From Haematococcus lacustris (taxonomy: Eukaryota; Chlorophyta; Chlorophyceae; Chlamydomonadales; Haematococcaceae): a DNA stretch of 64,000 bases. The position numbers and the translations under genes are program-made. The number at the start of each line of letters is the position of its first letter. Within the stretch, counting starts at the first letter, position 1. Where the stretch lies: positions 7,040,953-7,104,952 of the forward strand of contig JASKMD010000024.1 in NCBI GenBank assembly GCA_030144725.1, in the 5' to 3' direction. The notes beneath the pieces are model-generated. The model ran no database searches. It saw only the letters and a list, made by a program, of their open reading frames with translations, and was not told where the DNA came from. Shown in pieces: positions 1 through 10,080 of this stretch.

Positions 1-267
1 TTCAAGGGCAAGGACCCGGAGCTGGACGCTGCCCACTTCGACCAGCTGTGGCCCGAGGCGTCGGGGGGCTGGTTTGCCACGCAGCCTAGGAGGGAGCGGA
101 GGGGAGGGCAGGAGGGGGCAGAGGGGAGGGTTGGGGCAGGAGGAGTGGAGGAGGGGAGGGCAGCAGGGAGGCCTAGGCAGGGGGAGGGCAGGGCGCAGGG
201 GGCGGGAGAGCTGTTTGTTCGCCTTTCCTTGCAGTGGCCCGTCCCCTTCCCCGTCGAGCCAGCCTAA
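1..267 (+). pseudogene. C-terminal end of LINE ORF, unit 0 (partial)
   Basis: The window opens inside the last part of a LINE polyprotein; the frame is open from base 2 or so to a TAA at 265-267. The same C-terminal tail, rich in Gly, Arg and Glu and ending in a PVPFPVEPA-like sequence, ends at 6606, 12353 and 18096 in the following units, which identifies it. No catalytic domain lies in this stretch. It belongs to the unit immediately upstream of the tandem array, so the array continues beyond the left edge of the window. Its tail and first part of the 3' UTR resemble unit 3 more than units 1 and 2. Confidence 0.85.
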
Positions 268-715
268 GCTGCAGGGTTGCTGGTGGGGGCTTAGTGAGTT
301 CTGTGGGTGGAGTTAGCTAGGCTTCGGGGGGCTGTCTGGGTATCAGGGACCGGGGGCTTAGGTGGTCTTGGCTTGAAGTTGGGGATAGGGTTCTAGGTTT
401 CGGGTCGAGGGGAGGGGCTTAGGCTCGTGTGGGTAGTTCTGTGGGGAGGGCCTGGGGAGGTGTGCAGAGTTAGGGGGGAGGGCTGTGTTGTGGGGGAGTG
501 TCTTGACGTTGTCCTTGGGAGGGGGTTGCTTGTGGGGTGTGGACCTTTGCTTGGGGTGTGTAGACTTTTGCTTGGGGGTGGTGGACCGCTGTGTTTGGGT
601 GGGGTGCTTGGGGCTCGTGTATGGGGGAACCATGTTTGTTGTAGTCTTCTCTATTCTTCTTTTCTTTAGTCACTCTCACTCTCTTCTAATGCTCCTCTCA
701 CGAAAAACAAACAAA
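268..715 (+). other. LINE 3' UTR and A-rich tail of unit 0, joined to unit 1
   Basis: A G/T-rich non-coding 3' UTR with no convincing gene. It ends in an A-rich tail (cgaaaaacaaacaaag) that runs directly into the 5'-truncated endonuclease region of the next unit at about 715/716. An ATG at 632 inside this UTR is in frame with the downstream endonuclease, so an artificial fusion ORF (from 485 or 632) spans the junction. The same arrangement recurs at 7055/7056 and 12802/12803. Confidence 0.8.
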
Positions 716-2347
716 GTGCAGGGCCTTGCCCAGCCGCACAAACTGCAGGCCCTGCTTGACTGGGCCGCTTACAGCCCGGCGCAAGTGGTATTTCTTCAAG
801 AGTGCCATAGGGCGGAGGGCGTGTGGCAGTGGGCAGAAGCCCAATCGAGGGACAAGCCCGCCTGGCGGGGGCAGTGGTTTTACACCCCTGGCACCGGCAG
901 CTCCCAAGGCTGCCTGGTATTGGTCAAGCCCTCCACCATCCTCCAGGGGTGCACCCAGGTGCAGCTGCAGGCAGAGGGGGCCCAGGGGCGGGTGCTGCGG
1001 GTAGACGGGGAGCTCGCAGGCAGGCCGGTGTCCCTAGTGTGCGTGTACGCCCCGGCGCAGCAGGCAGAGCGGCCAGCGTTCTACGCAGAGTGCCTCCCCG
1101 CTTGCCTCCCGCCAGCCGCCGACCGCCGCCTCCTCCTCATGGGGGGCGACTTCAACTGCATCCTAGCCCCCGTGGACAGAGTGGGCATCCCGCAGGGCTC
1201 GCAGCATGTGGAGGCCTGGGTGGGCAGCCGGGGCCAGGGGGCGGAGCAGCTGCGGCAGCTGGTGGGTGAGCGGGGGTTGGTGGACCCGTGGCGCCATCTG
1301 CACCCCTCCAAGAGAGACCTCACCCACTTCAGCGAGCGTTGGCAGACGGGAGCGCGCCTCGACCGGTGGTACATCTCGGAGGAGCTGGTGCAGTGGCAGA
1401 TGGACAGCGCCATCCAGGGGGTGCTGCCAGTGCCCACCGACCACCGGCCCATGTCAGGGGCAGTGTGCCCCCCCGACCTGCCTCTCACCGTCCCCGCTCC
1501 CTGGCAGCTGCACCCCGCCCACCTCGACAACCCTGACCTGCTGGACTGCCTCAAGCTCTTCCTCCAGGCGGAGGAACATCACCACGAGGCTGCGAGTCAG
1601 CTGGGGCTGCCTAGGGATGGGCACAGGGCCAGGTGGGCCCGCATCAAGCAGGGCATGGCCATGCGTGCCCAGCACTTCCTGCGGGCCCAGCGCCGCGCGC
1701 AGCGTGACCTGCAGCAGCGCAGGGAGAAGGCGGCAGCAGTGGCCAGGGCTCACCTCGTGCGGCAGCTAGTGTGGGTAGAGCGAGAGGGGGAGGCTGAGGT
1801 GCAGGCGGCGCAACACCTGAGAGAGGCCGCAGCCCTGGCGGGTGTGGGGGCGAGGGAGCAGGGGGCCCAGCAGTCCCTGCTGGCCAGCGCAGTCCTCGAC
1901 CAGTACTACGGCGACCGCTCCTCCTTCTACTTCTACCATCGCGACCAGCCCGCGCACACCCCCACCCTCATCTCCTCTCTCCAGCTCCCCGGCCAGCCAG
2001 GTCAGCCAGCAGACCTCACCACGCCGGCCGGGGTGAAGGCAGCGTGCAGGGCTTTCCAGCAGCACTACTCAGCCGCCGAGCCAACCGGAGTCTCCGTAGC
2101 CAAGCCGGTAGACACAGCTGCGCGCGCCACGCTGCTCGGCAGCCTCACCCCCCACCTCACCCCCACCCAGGCTAGGGCTGCCGAGGGCCCCGATGGCAGC
2201 CCTATGCTGTCAGAGGAGGAGCTGGGCCGGGCTCTGCAAGGCTGCGCGCACAGCAAGGCACCGGGGCTAGATGGGCTGCCCGTGGAGGTCTACGACCGGC
2301 TGTGGGTGGAGCTGGGGCGGCCGCTGCGGGCCATGTTGCGAGAGGCC
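716..2347 (+). pseudogene. LINE endonuclease domain and start of RT, unit 1
   Basis: Open frame (the track of codons runs from 485 to 2350 through the junction). AP-endonuclease landmarks are visible in order: FLQECHR (the catalytic Glu), VYAPAQQ, GGDFNCI (the Asp/Asn pair), the RLDRWYIS block and PTDHRPM (the conserved His). The first strand of the fold, with its Asn (LNVQGL in the copy at 42618), is cut off after VQGL. A helical Arg/Gln/Ala-rich linker follows, then the start of RT with SKAPGLDGLPVEVYDRLW, the usual block preceding the RT fingers. In an intact LINE the protein nicks the target and primes reverse transcription there. Here the frame stops at 2348 in the inserted SINE-like sequence. 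Confidence 0.88.
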
Positions 2348-2930
2348 TAGGGGCTGGCGGTGAGGCACCTCCACGCGGTGGCCCTGGTAACAATCCGCGT
2401 TGACTTCGGTCGCACGGATTGGCTAAGCTACCTCACCACCGCACCCAGCGGTATATAAATTGGGATGCAACGGGACAGCCTTCCCAGGCTTGAACGGGCA
2501 CCGCTTTGTCCAGCGGAATACAAATGAGGTCTGGGTGCCGCACACGACCGTTGCGGGTCATCGAGCTGTTGTGGAGTTGCTGGCGTCGTCAAGGAGGGAG
2601 CAGGACGTTGGCTGACAGCTGAGGTTTGGACCTTTGGAGCCTGAACTTCAGCTTGAAGTGCGACATCCGACGGACAAGGCGGAAACGGCTCTCGTCAACG
2701 AGGAGAAGACATAGGTCTAGCTGCCAAGTGCACTGGTCTTTGCTCCTCTCATGCCTCTTTGTTTGCCTTGGCTGCTAGTTGTGGTATGTGGCTACAGCTA
2801 GGGCAGCTTGGTGGGGACATGTCCAGCCTGTGTCCAACTTTTGGAGGTGGGAGCAGGCCGCGCCACAGGCGGAAGCTCCTCCCTTAATGCACGCCGGTTT
2901 TTACCGGAGTAGTCTTCTTCTTCTTCTTTC
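2348..2930. mobile_element. 583-bp SINE-like retroposon inserted in LINE unit 1
   Basis: Absent from the otherwise matching units 2 and 3. It is flanked by an 11-bp direct repeat, tgcgagaggcc, at 2337-2347 and 2931-2941, which is the target-site duplication. The plus-strand end carries a (CTT)n tail, ttcttcttcttctttc, typical of a retroposed 3' end. A TATA-like element (gcggtatataaattggg) lies near 2452-2463 and a short hairpin (ccggtttttaccgg) near 2893-2906. No ORF of note. I saw no good Pol III A/B box, so it may instead be a retroposed Pol II or Pol III type-3 transcript with a TATA promoter. The family is not recognised. Confidence 0.7.
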
Positions 2931-4325
2931 TGCGAGAGGCCCTGGCAGACACCACTGACCCTGCCCCGCTGGCTGAGTTCCTGACCGGCATCATCACCCT
3001 CGTGCCCAAGGCTGACAAGCCGAGGGACCAGGTGGCCGGCTACCGCCCTATCACGCTCCTCAACTGCGACGTGCGCTTGATGGCCAGGACAGTAGGGGAC
3101 CGGCTGCAGCTGCCCTTGGACCTCCTGGTGTCCCCCCCTCAATCGGCCTTCATCCTGGGCAGGGACATCAGCGACAGCGTGCAGTTCCACCTGGGCCTGC
3201 TGGAGTACCTGCAGCAGCGGGGCAGCCCTGCCTGGCTGTTGTTGCTGGAGCTAGCGGGGGCCTATGACAACGTGTCCTGTGGCTTGCTACAGGACACGAT
3301 GGAGGCCATGGGGTTCTGCCGGGAGGGGCATGTGCGCTGGGCTCAGCTGCTGCACCGGGGGGCCACGAGCCAGGTGCTGGTCTACGGCCACCTCACCAAC
3401 AGCTTCGCCCTTGCGTCGGGGCTTCTGCAGGGCAGCGGGGCCTCCCCGCTCTACTGGTGCATCGTACTCCAGCCGCTGGTCAGCTACCTCAGCTCGCTCC
3501 AGCTGGCAGGCCGCATCAGCACCCCCACCATCCCCTCCAGCCCTCTGGCCATGCACAGGGCCTCCCTGACCCCCGCGCTCCCCTCAAAGGAGTATGCGGA
3601 CGACCTCACTATCGTGGTGCTCGATCGGGTCAGAGACGGGAAGGTGGTAGTGGAGGCCCTGGGCCTGTTCCGCGCTGCTTGGGGCCCTGCGCTTAGCTTG
3701 AGCAAGAGCTCAGCCCTGCCGTGCGCCCAGCCAGAGCCTGGGCCGGGTAACCAGGAGGGCTCGGGCCCCGAGGGGGCGGGGAGGGGAGGAAGGGGGGGTG
3801 ACGGGGGGGAAGGGGGCGGGCAGGGGCAGGTGGGCGAGCAGGGGCTAGGGGGTGGGCCGGGGGAAGGTGGCGGGCCAGGACAGCTACAGGGCGGGCGGGA
3901 GCAGGGTGGGGAGCAGGAGCCGGAGGTGGTCATCCCAGCTTTCCGAGCGGGGGTGCCAGTGCGCCACCTGGGGGTCCCTCTTGGGGCGGCCTCCTACGCT
4001 GCCACCAGCGAGGCCGCCTTCGGGGGATCGGCCGCGGCCATGATGGCAGCCTCCCTCCCTTGGCGGCCCCAAGGCCTCAACCTCTTGGGGCGGGTACAGG
4101 TGGCCCAGCAGTGCCTGGCCTCCAAGTCCATCTACCAAATGGCCTTCGTGCAACCCTCCACTCCTCTGGCGCAGGCCATGGCATTGGCTGTCAATCGCTT
4201 TGTGGCAGCCTCAGACCTGCCCCAGGAACGCAGCCCCAACAGCGGCCGCCTCTACCCTAGCAAGGCCATCTGCGTGATGCCCTGGGGGGAGGGAGGGGTG
4301 GGGCTTCCCGATCTGCGGGTAACAG
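2931..4325 (+). pseudogene. LINE reverse transcriptase core, unit 1
   Basis: Open from 2933 to a stop at 4393, in LINE frame until about 4323. RT motifs in order: GYRPITLLNCDVRL, the LILGRDISD-like block, motif A region LELAGAYDNVS, the ASGLLQGSGASPLYW block (motif B) and EYADDLTIVVLD (motif C, the catalytic YADD). A Gly-rich insertion of about 60 residues (from about 3765 to 3915) separates motif C from the primer-grip-like VRHLGVPLG. The first catalytic Asp of motif A appears replaced by Glu. After DLRVT the frame shifts by one base relative to the copy at 23428. Confidence 0.85.
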
Positions 4326-6606
4326 CACGGCCATGCTGGCGAAGATGCTGGCCCAGCTCTGGTCGCCCCGGGTTCGTCCCTGGCAGCCTCTGACCCACTG
4401 CCTGCTGGCAGACCCCTCTCACGGCCTTAGCACGTGGGTCATCACCGACCCCACCGCCCCCCCCTCGCGAGGCATCAGCCCGCGGCTGCAAGCTCACGTG
4501 ACGGCCCTGGCTGAGCTCAAGCTGTTCCGTGCGGTGCCCCCCGCTGGCCAATCCTTCATCTCGGTGTTGGCGGAGCCGCTGTGGTACAACGCGCAAGTCC
4601 GCATGAACCCAGCAGCAAGGGAGGCAGCAGCTGAGCAGGGTTGGACCCACGTCTGCCACGTGAGGGAGGCCCTCCATAGCCCCCAGCTGGAGGGGGAGGC
4701 CCGCTGGGCTGCCGACCTGGTCAGGGCTTGCCTCCCCGAGCCCTGGCAGGGCATGGTGGACCGCTTGCAGCCTCCACAGCCGGAGTGGGAGTGCCTGAGG
4801 GTTGGGCCAGGGGTGGGGTTTGTGATGCGGCGCACCCCCCTGCTCCAGCCCTCCCACTGGGTGGGCCCCAACGGCCGCCTCTACCCCCTACACCCCACAG
4901 GGCAAGGGCCCCTCGGGGCTTTCTGGGCGGAGGAGGGGGCGGCCTGGGAGCCAGCTGCGGTGGCCCGGCTAAACAGCTACAGGCTAACCCCGGAGGAGCG
5001 AGCCACTCACCTCCGCCCTCTACCCGCCCAGCGTCACGTGGCGCAGGAGCAGGCTCAAAGGCAGGAAGGACCCCGGGGGTGGGCAGGGGAGGGGGGCGGG
5101 CAAGGGGGCGGGGCGGGGGCAGGGGGCTAGGGCGTGGAGGAGGTGGAGGGCGTAGGGGCGCAGGGGGCGGGGCGGGAGGGCAGGCTGCCGACCCAGCTGA
5201 CGAGGGGCCTGGCACCTGGCCTAAGGAGGAGTGGCTCTTGGGCCCCTGGGCTCACCTGCATCTGGACCCTCAGGTGTGGGGCATGGGCACCAGCACCCTG
5301 CTGGACTTCTCGGTCGAGCATGCCAGGGTGCGCCTCCACCAGCTCCAGCGCGTCAGTGCCGACCCCCTGTACCTACCCAATGGGGGCCTGTGGCCTGCGC
5401 TGTGGGGTGTGCGCCCCCCCCGGGCAGCGGGCGAACCGGAGGTGTCAGCGGTGGCTGATGGAGCCCTGAGGGAGCTGGAGCTCAAGTGGGAGGCTAGCGC
5501 GCAGCAGGTGGCAGGCCAGGGGGCAGCGGGGGAGCGGGAGCATCAGGGCAGGGATGTGGAGGAGCGGCTCCCCGAGGAGGTGCAGGGCAGCCAACCGCCT
5601 CGCGGGCTTGACACCTCCGCCAGGGCGCACCAGCGACCCTCGCCGCAGATGAGGGCGGCCCAGCAGGCTGAGCGGCAGCTGGAGGCCCACCAGCGGCGTG
5701 GGGGCAGGCAGCCAGTTGCTCAGCCCGCCCCCCGGGCCGACACGGTGGACCAGCTGGCTGTGGGTGTTCAGGCGGGCCAGCCGTGTGCGAAGGTGTGGAA
5801 GGAGCTGCTAGACCCCACCCTCCGTAGAGAGCATGTCATCGTGGCCTGGCGGGTGCTTCACGCCAGCCTCATGGTGGGGGCCTTGTGGGGCCACATCCTC
5901 AAGGGTACGGCTGCCCCGGGCTCGTCCGCCTGCCGCTTCTGCCAGCCAGGGCACCTGGAGACTCTAACACGCCTTCCTAACCTGCCCCGCCGTGGTCCCA
6001 GCCTGGAAGTGGGTGCTGGACGTGTACGGCCGCCTAACAGGCACCCGCCCCCCCTCGGGCGACGCCATGCTGCTCCTCAGTGGGCGCCCCACCCGCGGCG
6101 AGGACCCCCCCTTCCAGCCCCCTGACAGCCTACTGTGGTTGCGGCTGCGCGTGGCCTACCTGGGCGCAGTGTGGCGCCTCCGCAGCTCAGGAGCCGCTAC
6201 AGCCCTGCAGCCACAGCAGGTGGCGAGGCGGGTCGTGGAGGAGGTCATCTCCACCCTCACCACGGCCGTCAAGCGTGACTGGCATCGGGTGGGGAGGGAC
6301 ATCTGGGTGGGCCTCTGCGGCGCTGTGCCCTTCACCTGGTTCAAGGGCAAGGACCCGGAGGTGGACGCTGCCCACATCGACCAGCTGTGGCCCGAGGCGT
6401 CGGGGGGCTGGTTTGCCAAGCAGCCTAGGAGGGAGCGGAGGGGAGGGCAGGAGGGGGCAGAGGGGAGGGTTGGGGCAGGAGGAGTGGAGGAGGACAGGGC
6501 AGCAGGGAGGCCTAGGCAGGGGGAGGGCAGGGCGCAGCGGGGTAAAGAGCAGTTTGTTCGCCTCTCCTTGCAGTGGCCCGTCCCCTTCCCCGTCGAGCCA
6601 GCCTGA
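4326..6606 (+). pseudogene. LINE post-RT region with CCHC zinc knuckle, unit 1
   Basis: Continues the polyprotein in two further frames (about 4333-5130, then about 5130-5975, then 5992-6606). Recognisable blocks are MLAKMLAQLWSPRV, WYNAQVRMNPAAREAA, a G-rich linker near 5080-5200, a QGSQPPRGLDTSARA module near 5583 and the CRFCQPGHLETLT zinc knuckle near 5930. The CX2CX9HX4C pattern is that of the zf-RVT domain of plant-type L1 LINEs; in this unit the His/Cys half is damaged by the frameshift near 5975. No RNase H domain is visible. The final stop is at 6604-6606. Confidence 0.8.
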
Positions 6607-7055
6607 GCTGCAGGGTTGCTGGTGGGGGCTTAGTGCGTTCTGTGGGTGGGGTGGGCTAGGCCTCGGGGGTTCGTTTGGGTGTCAGGGGACCGGGGGCTCA
6701 GGTGGTCTTGGTTTAAGTGCCGGGGGTAGGATTCAAGGCTTCAGGTCGAGGGGCTGGGCTTAGGCTCGTGTATGTAGTTCTGTGAGGAGGGTATAGGAAA
6801 GTGTGTAGAGCTAGGGTGGCGGGCGTTGGTGTGGGGAGTGTCTTGACGTTGTCCTAAGAAGGGGGTTGCTTGTGGGGTGTGGACCTTTGCTTGGGGTGTG
6901 TAGACCTTTGCTTGGGGGTGGTGGACCGCTGTGTTTGGGTGGGGTGCTTGGGGCTCGTGTATGGGGGAACCATGTTTGTTGTAGTCTTCTCTATTCTTCT
7001 TTTCTTTAGTCACTCTCACTCTCTTCTAATGCTCCTCTCACGAAAAACAAACAAA

Positions 7056-8373
7056 GTGCAGGGCCTTGCCCAACCGCACAAACTGCAGGCCCTGCTTGAC
7101 TGGGCCGCTTACAGCCCGGCGTAAGTGGTATTTCTTCAAGAGTGCCATAGGGCGGAGGGCGTGTGGCAGTGGGCAGAAGCCCAATCGAGGGACAAGCCCG
7201 CCTGGCGGGGGCAGTGGTTTTACACCCCTGGCCCCGGCAGCTCCCACGGCTGCCTGGTGTTGGTCAAGCCCTCCACCATCCTCCATGGGTGCACCCAGGT
7301 GCAGCTGCAGGCAGAGGGGGCCCAGGGGCGGGTGCTGCGGGTAGACGGGGAGCTCGCAGGCAGGCCGGTGTCCCTAGTGTGCGTGCACGCCCCGGCGCAG
7401 CAGGCAGAGCGGCCAGCGTTCTACGCAGAGTGCCTCCCCGCTTGCCTCCCGCCAGCCGCTGACCACCGCCTCCTCCTCATGGGGGGCGACTTCAACTGCA
7501 TCCTAGCCCCCGTGGACAGAGTGGGCATCCCGCAGGGCTCGCAGCATGTGGAGGCCTGGGTGGGCAGCCGGGGCCAGGGGGCGGAGCAGCTGCGGCAGCT
7601 GGTGGGTGAGCGGGGGTTGGTGGACCCGTGGCGCCATCTGCACCCCTCCAAGAGAGACCTCACCCACTTCAGCGAGCGTTGGCAGACGGGAGCGCGCCTC
7701 GACCGGTGGTACATCTCGGAGGAGCTGGTGCAGTGGCAGACGGACAGCGCCATCCAAGGGGGTGCTGCCAGTGCCCACCGACCACCGGCCCATGTCAGGG
7801 GCAGTGTGCCCCCCCGACCTGCCTCTCACCGTCCCCGCTCCCTGGCAGCTGCACCCCGCCCACCTCGACAACCCTGACCTGCTGGACTGCCTCAAGCTCT
7901 TCCTCCAGGCGGAGGAACATCACCACGAGGCTGCGAGTCAGCTGGGGCTGCCTAGGGATGGGCACAGGGCCAGGTGGGCCCGCATCAAGCAGGGCATGGC
8001 CATGCGTGCCTAGCACTTCCTGCGGGCCCAGCGCCACACGCAGCGTGACCTGCAGCAGCGCAGGGAGAAGGCGGCAGCAGTGGCCAGGGCTCACCTCGTG
8101 CGGCAGCTAGTGTGGGTAGAGCGAGAGGGGGAGGCTGAGGTGCAGGCGGCGCAGCACCTGGGAGAGGCCGCAGCCCTGGCGGGTGTGGGGGCGAGGGAGC
8201 AGGGGGCCCAGCAGTCCCTGCTGGCCAGCGCAGTCCTCGACCAGTAGTACGGCGACCGCTCCTCCTTCTACTTCTACCATCGCGACCAGCCCGCGCACAC
8301 CCCCACCCTCATCTCCTCTCTCCAGCTCCCCGGCCAGCCAGGTCAGCCAGCAGACCTCACCACGCCGGCCGGG
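7056..8373 (+). pseudogene. LINE endonuclease domain, unit 2
   Basis: The same endonuclease landmarks as unit 1 (FLQECHR, GGDFNCI, RLDRWYIS, PTDHRPM) but broken several times: a Gln-to-stop TAA at 7122-7124, a one-base G-run insertion near 7755 that shifts frame before PTDHRPM, a TAG at 8011-8013 and a Tyr-to-stop TAG at 8246-8248. It cannot give a functional nuclease without correction. Confidence 0.85.
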
Positions 8374-10080
8374 GTGAAGGCAGCGTGCAGGGCTTTCCAG
8401 CAGCACTACTCAGCCGCCGAGCCAACCGGAGTCTCCGCAGCCAAGCCGGTAGACACAGCTGCGCGCGCCACGCTGCTCGGCAGCCTCACCTCCCACCTCA
8501 CCCCCACCCAGGCCAGGGCTGCCGAGGGCCCCGATGGCAGCCCTATGCTGTCAGAGGAGGAGCTGGGCCGGGCTTTGCAAGGCTGCGCGCACAGCAAGGC
8601 ACCGGGGCTAGATGGGCTGCCCATGGAGGTCTACGACCGGCTGTGGGTGGAGCTGGGGCGGCCGCTGCGGGCCATGTTGCGAGAGGCCCTGGCAGACACC
8701 ACTGACCCTGCCCCGCTGGCTGAGTTCCTGACCGGCATCATCACCCTCGTGCCCAAGGCTGGCAAGCCGAGGGACCAGGTGGCCGGCTACCGCCCTGTCA
8801 CGCTCCTTAACTGCAACGTGCGCTTGGTGGCCAGGGCAGAAGAGGACCGGCTGCAGCTGCCCTTGGACCTCCTGGTGTTCCCCCCTCAATCGGTCTTCAT
8901 CCTGGGCAGGGACATCAGCGACAGCGTGCAGTTCCACCTGGGCCTGCTGGAGTACATGCAGCAGCGGGGCAGCCCTGCCTGGCTGTTGTTGCTGGAGCTA
9001 GCGGGGGCCAATGACAACGTGTCCTGGGGCTTGCTCCAGGAAACGATGGAGGCCCTGGGGTTCTGCCGGGAGGGGCATGTGCGCTGGGCTCAGCTGCTGC
9101 ACCGGGGGGCCACGAGCCAGGTGCTGGTCTACGGCCACCTCACCGACAACTTCCCCCTTGCGTCGGGGCTTCTGCAGGGCAGCGGGGCCTCCCCGCTCTA
9201 CTGGTGCATCGTACTCCAGCCGCTGGTCAGCTACCTCAGCTCGCTCCAGCTGGCAGGCCGCATCAGCACCCCCACCATCCCCTCCAGCCCTCTGGCCATG
9301 CACAGGGCCTCCCTGACCCCCGCGCTCCCCTCAAAGGAGTATGCGGACGACCTCACCATCGTGGTGCTCGATCGGGTCAGAGACGGGAAGGTGGTAGTGG
9401 AGGCCCTTGGCCTATTCCGCGCTGCTGGGGGCCCTGCGCTTAGCGTGAGCAAGAGCTCAGCCCTGCCGTGCGCCCAGCCAGAGCCTGGGCCGGGTAACCA
9501 GGAGGGCTCAGGCCCCGAGGGGGCGGGGAGGGGGAGCAAGGGGGGGTGACGGAGGGGAAGGGGGCGGGCAGGGGCAGGTGGGCGAGCAGGGGCTAGGGGG
9601 TGGGCCGGGGGAAGGTGGCGGGCCAGGACAGCTACAGGGCGGGCGGGAGCAGGGTGGGGAGCAGGAGCCGGAGGTGGTCATCCCAGCTTTCCGAGCGGGG
9701 GTGCCAGTGCGCCACCTGGGGGTCCCTCTTGGGGCGGCCTTCTACGCTGCCACCAGCGAGGCCGCCTTCGGGGGGTCGGCCGCGGCCATGATGGCAGCCT
9801 CCCTCCCTTGGCGGCCCCAAGGCCTCAACCTCTTGGGGCGGGTACAGGTGGCCCAGCAGTGCCTGGCCTCCAAGTCCATCTACCAAATGGCCTTCGTGCA
9901 ACCCTCCACTCCTCTGGCGCAGGCCATGGCATTGGCTGTCAATCGCTTTGTGGCAGCCTCAGACCTGCCCCAGGAACGCAGCCCCAACAGCGGCCGCCTC
10001 TACCCTAGCAAGGCCATCTGCGTGATGCCCCGGGGGGAGGGAGGGGTGGGGCTTCCTGATCTGCGGGTAACAGTACGGCC
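8374..10080 (+). pseudogene. LINE reverse transcriptase, unit 2
   Basis: Open from 8374 to a TGA at 9547-9549 in the G-rich insert, resuming in the next frame at 9578. It carries the KAPGLDGLP block, GYRPVTLLNCNVRL, motif A as LELAGANDNVSW (Glu for the first Asp, and Asn for the usual Tyr), motif B and EYADDLTIVVLD. The one-base change near 10072 is shared with units 1 and 3. Confidence 0.85.

Larger units (their letters stand above)
716..7055 (+). mobile_element. LINE tandem unit 1 (APE/RT non-LTR retrotransposon, defective)
   Basis: A non-LTR retrotransposon unit of about 5.76 kb plus a 583-bp foreign insert. Order: truncated AP-like endonuclease, reverse transcriptase, Gly/Arg-rich linker, CCHC zinc knuckle, C-terminal tail ending at 6606, then a 3' UTR with an A-rich tail. 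The copy at 42590 shows what is missing at the 5' end: an upstream ORF1-like region and the first endonuclease residues. The unit is broken by the insert at 2348, a frameshift near 4323, a stop at 5128-5130 and a frameshift near 5975. It repeats head to tail with units 2 and 3. Confidence 0.9.

Noticed and set aside
1081..1554. Long antisense frames opposite the LINE endonuclease and RT (recurring in each unit)
   Set aside because: GC-rich shadow frames lacking motifs; they recur only because the LINE recurs.
9540..9580. Programmed frameshift in the LINE RT at the G-run and TGA
   Set aside because: Unit 1 reads straight through with one G fewer and the run is low-complexity, so slippage mutation is simpler.
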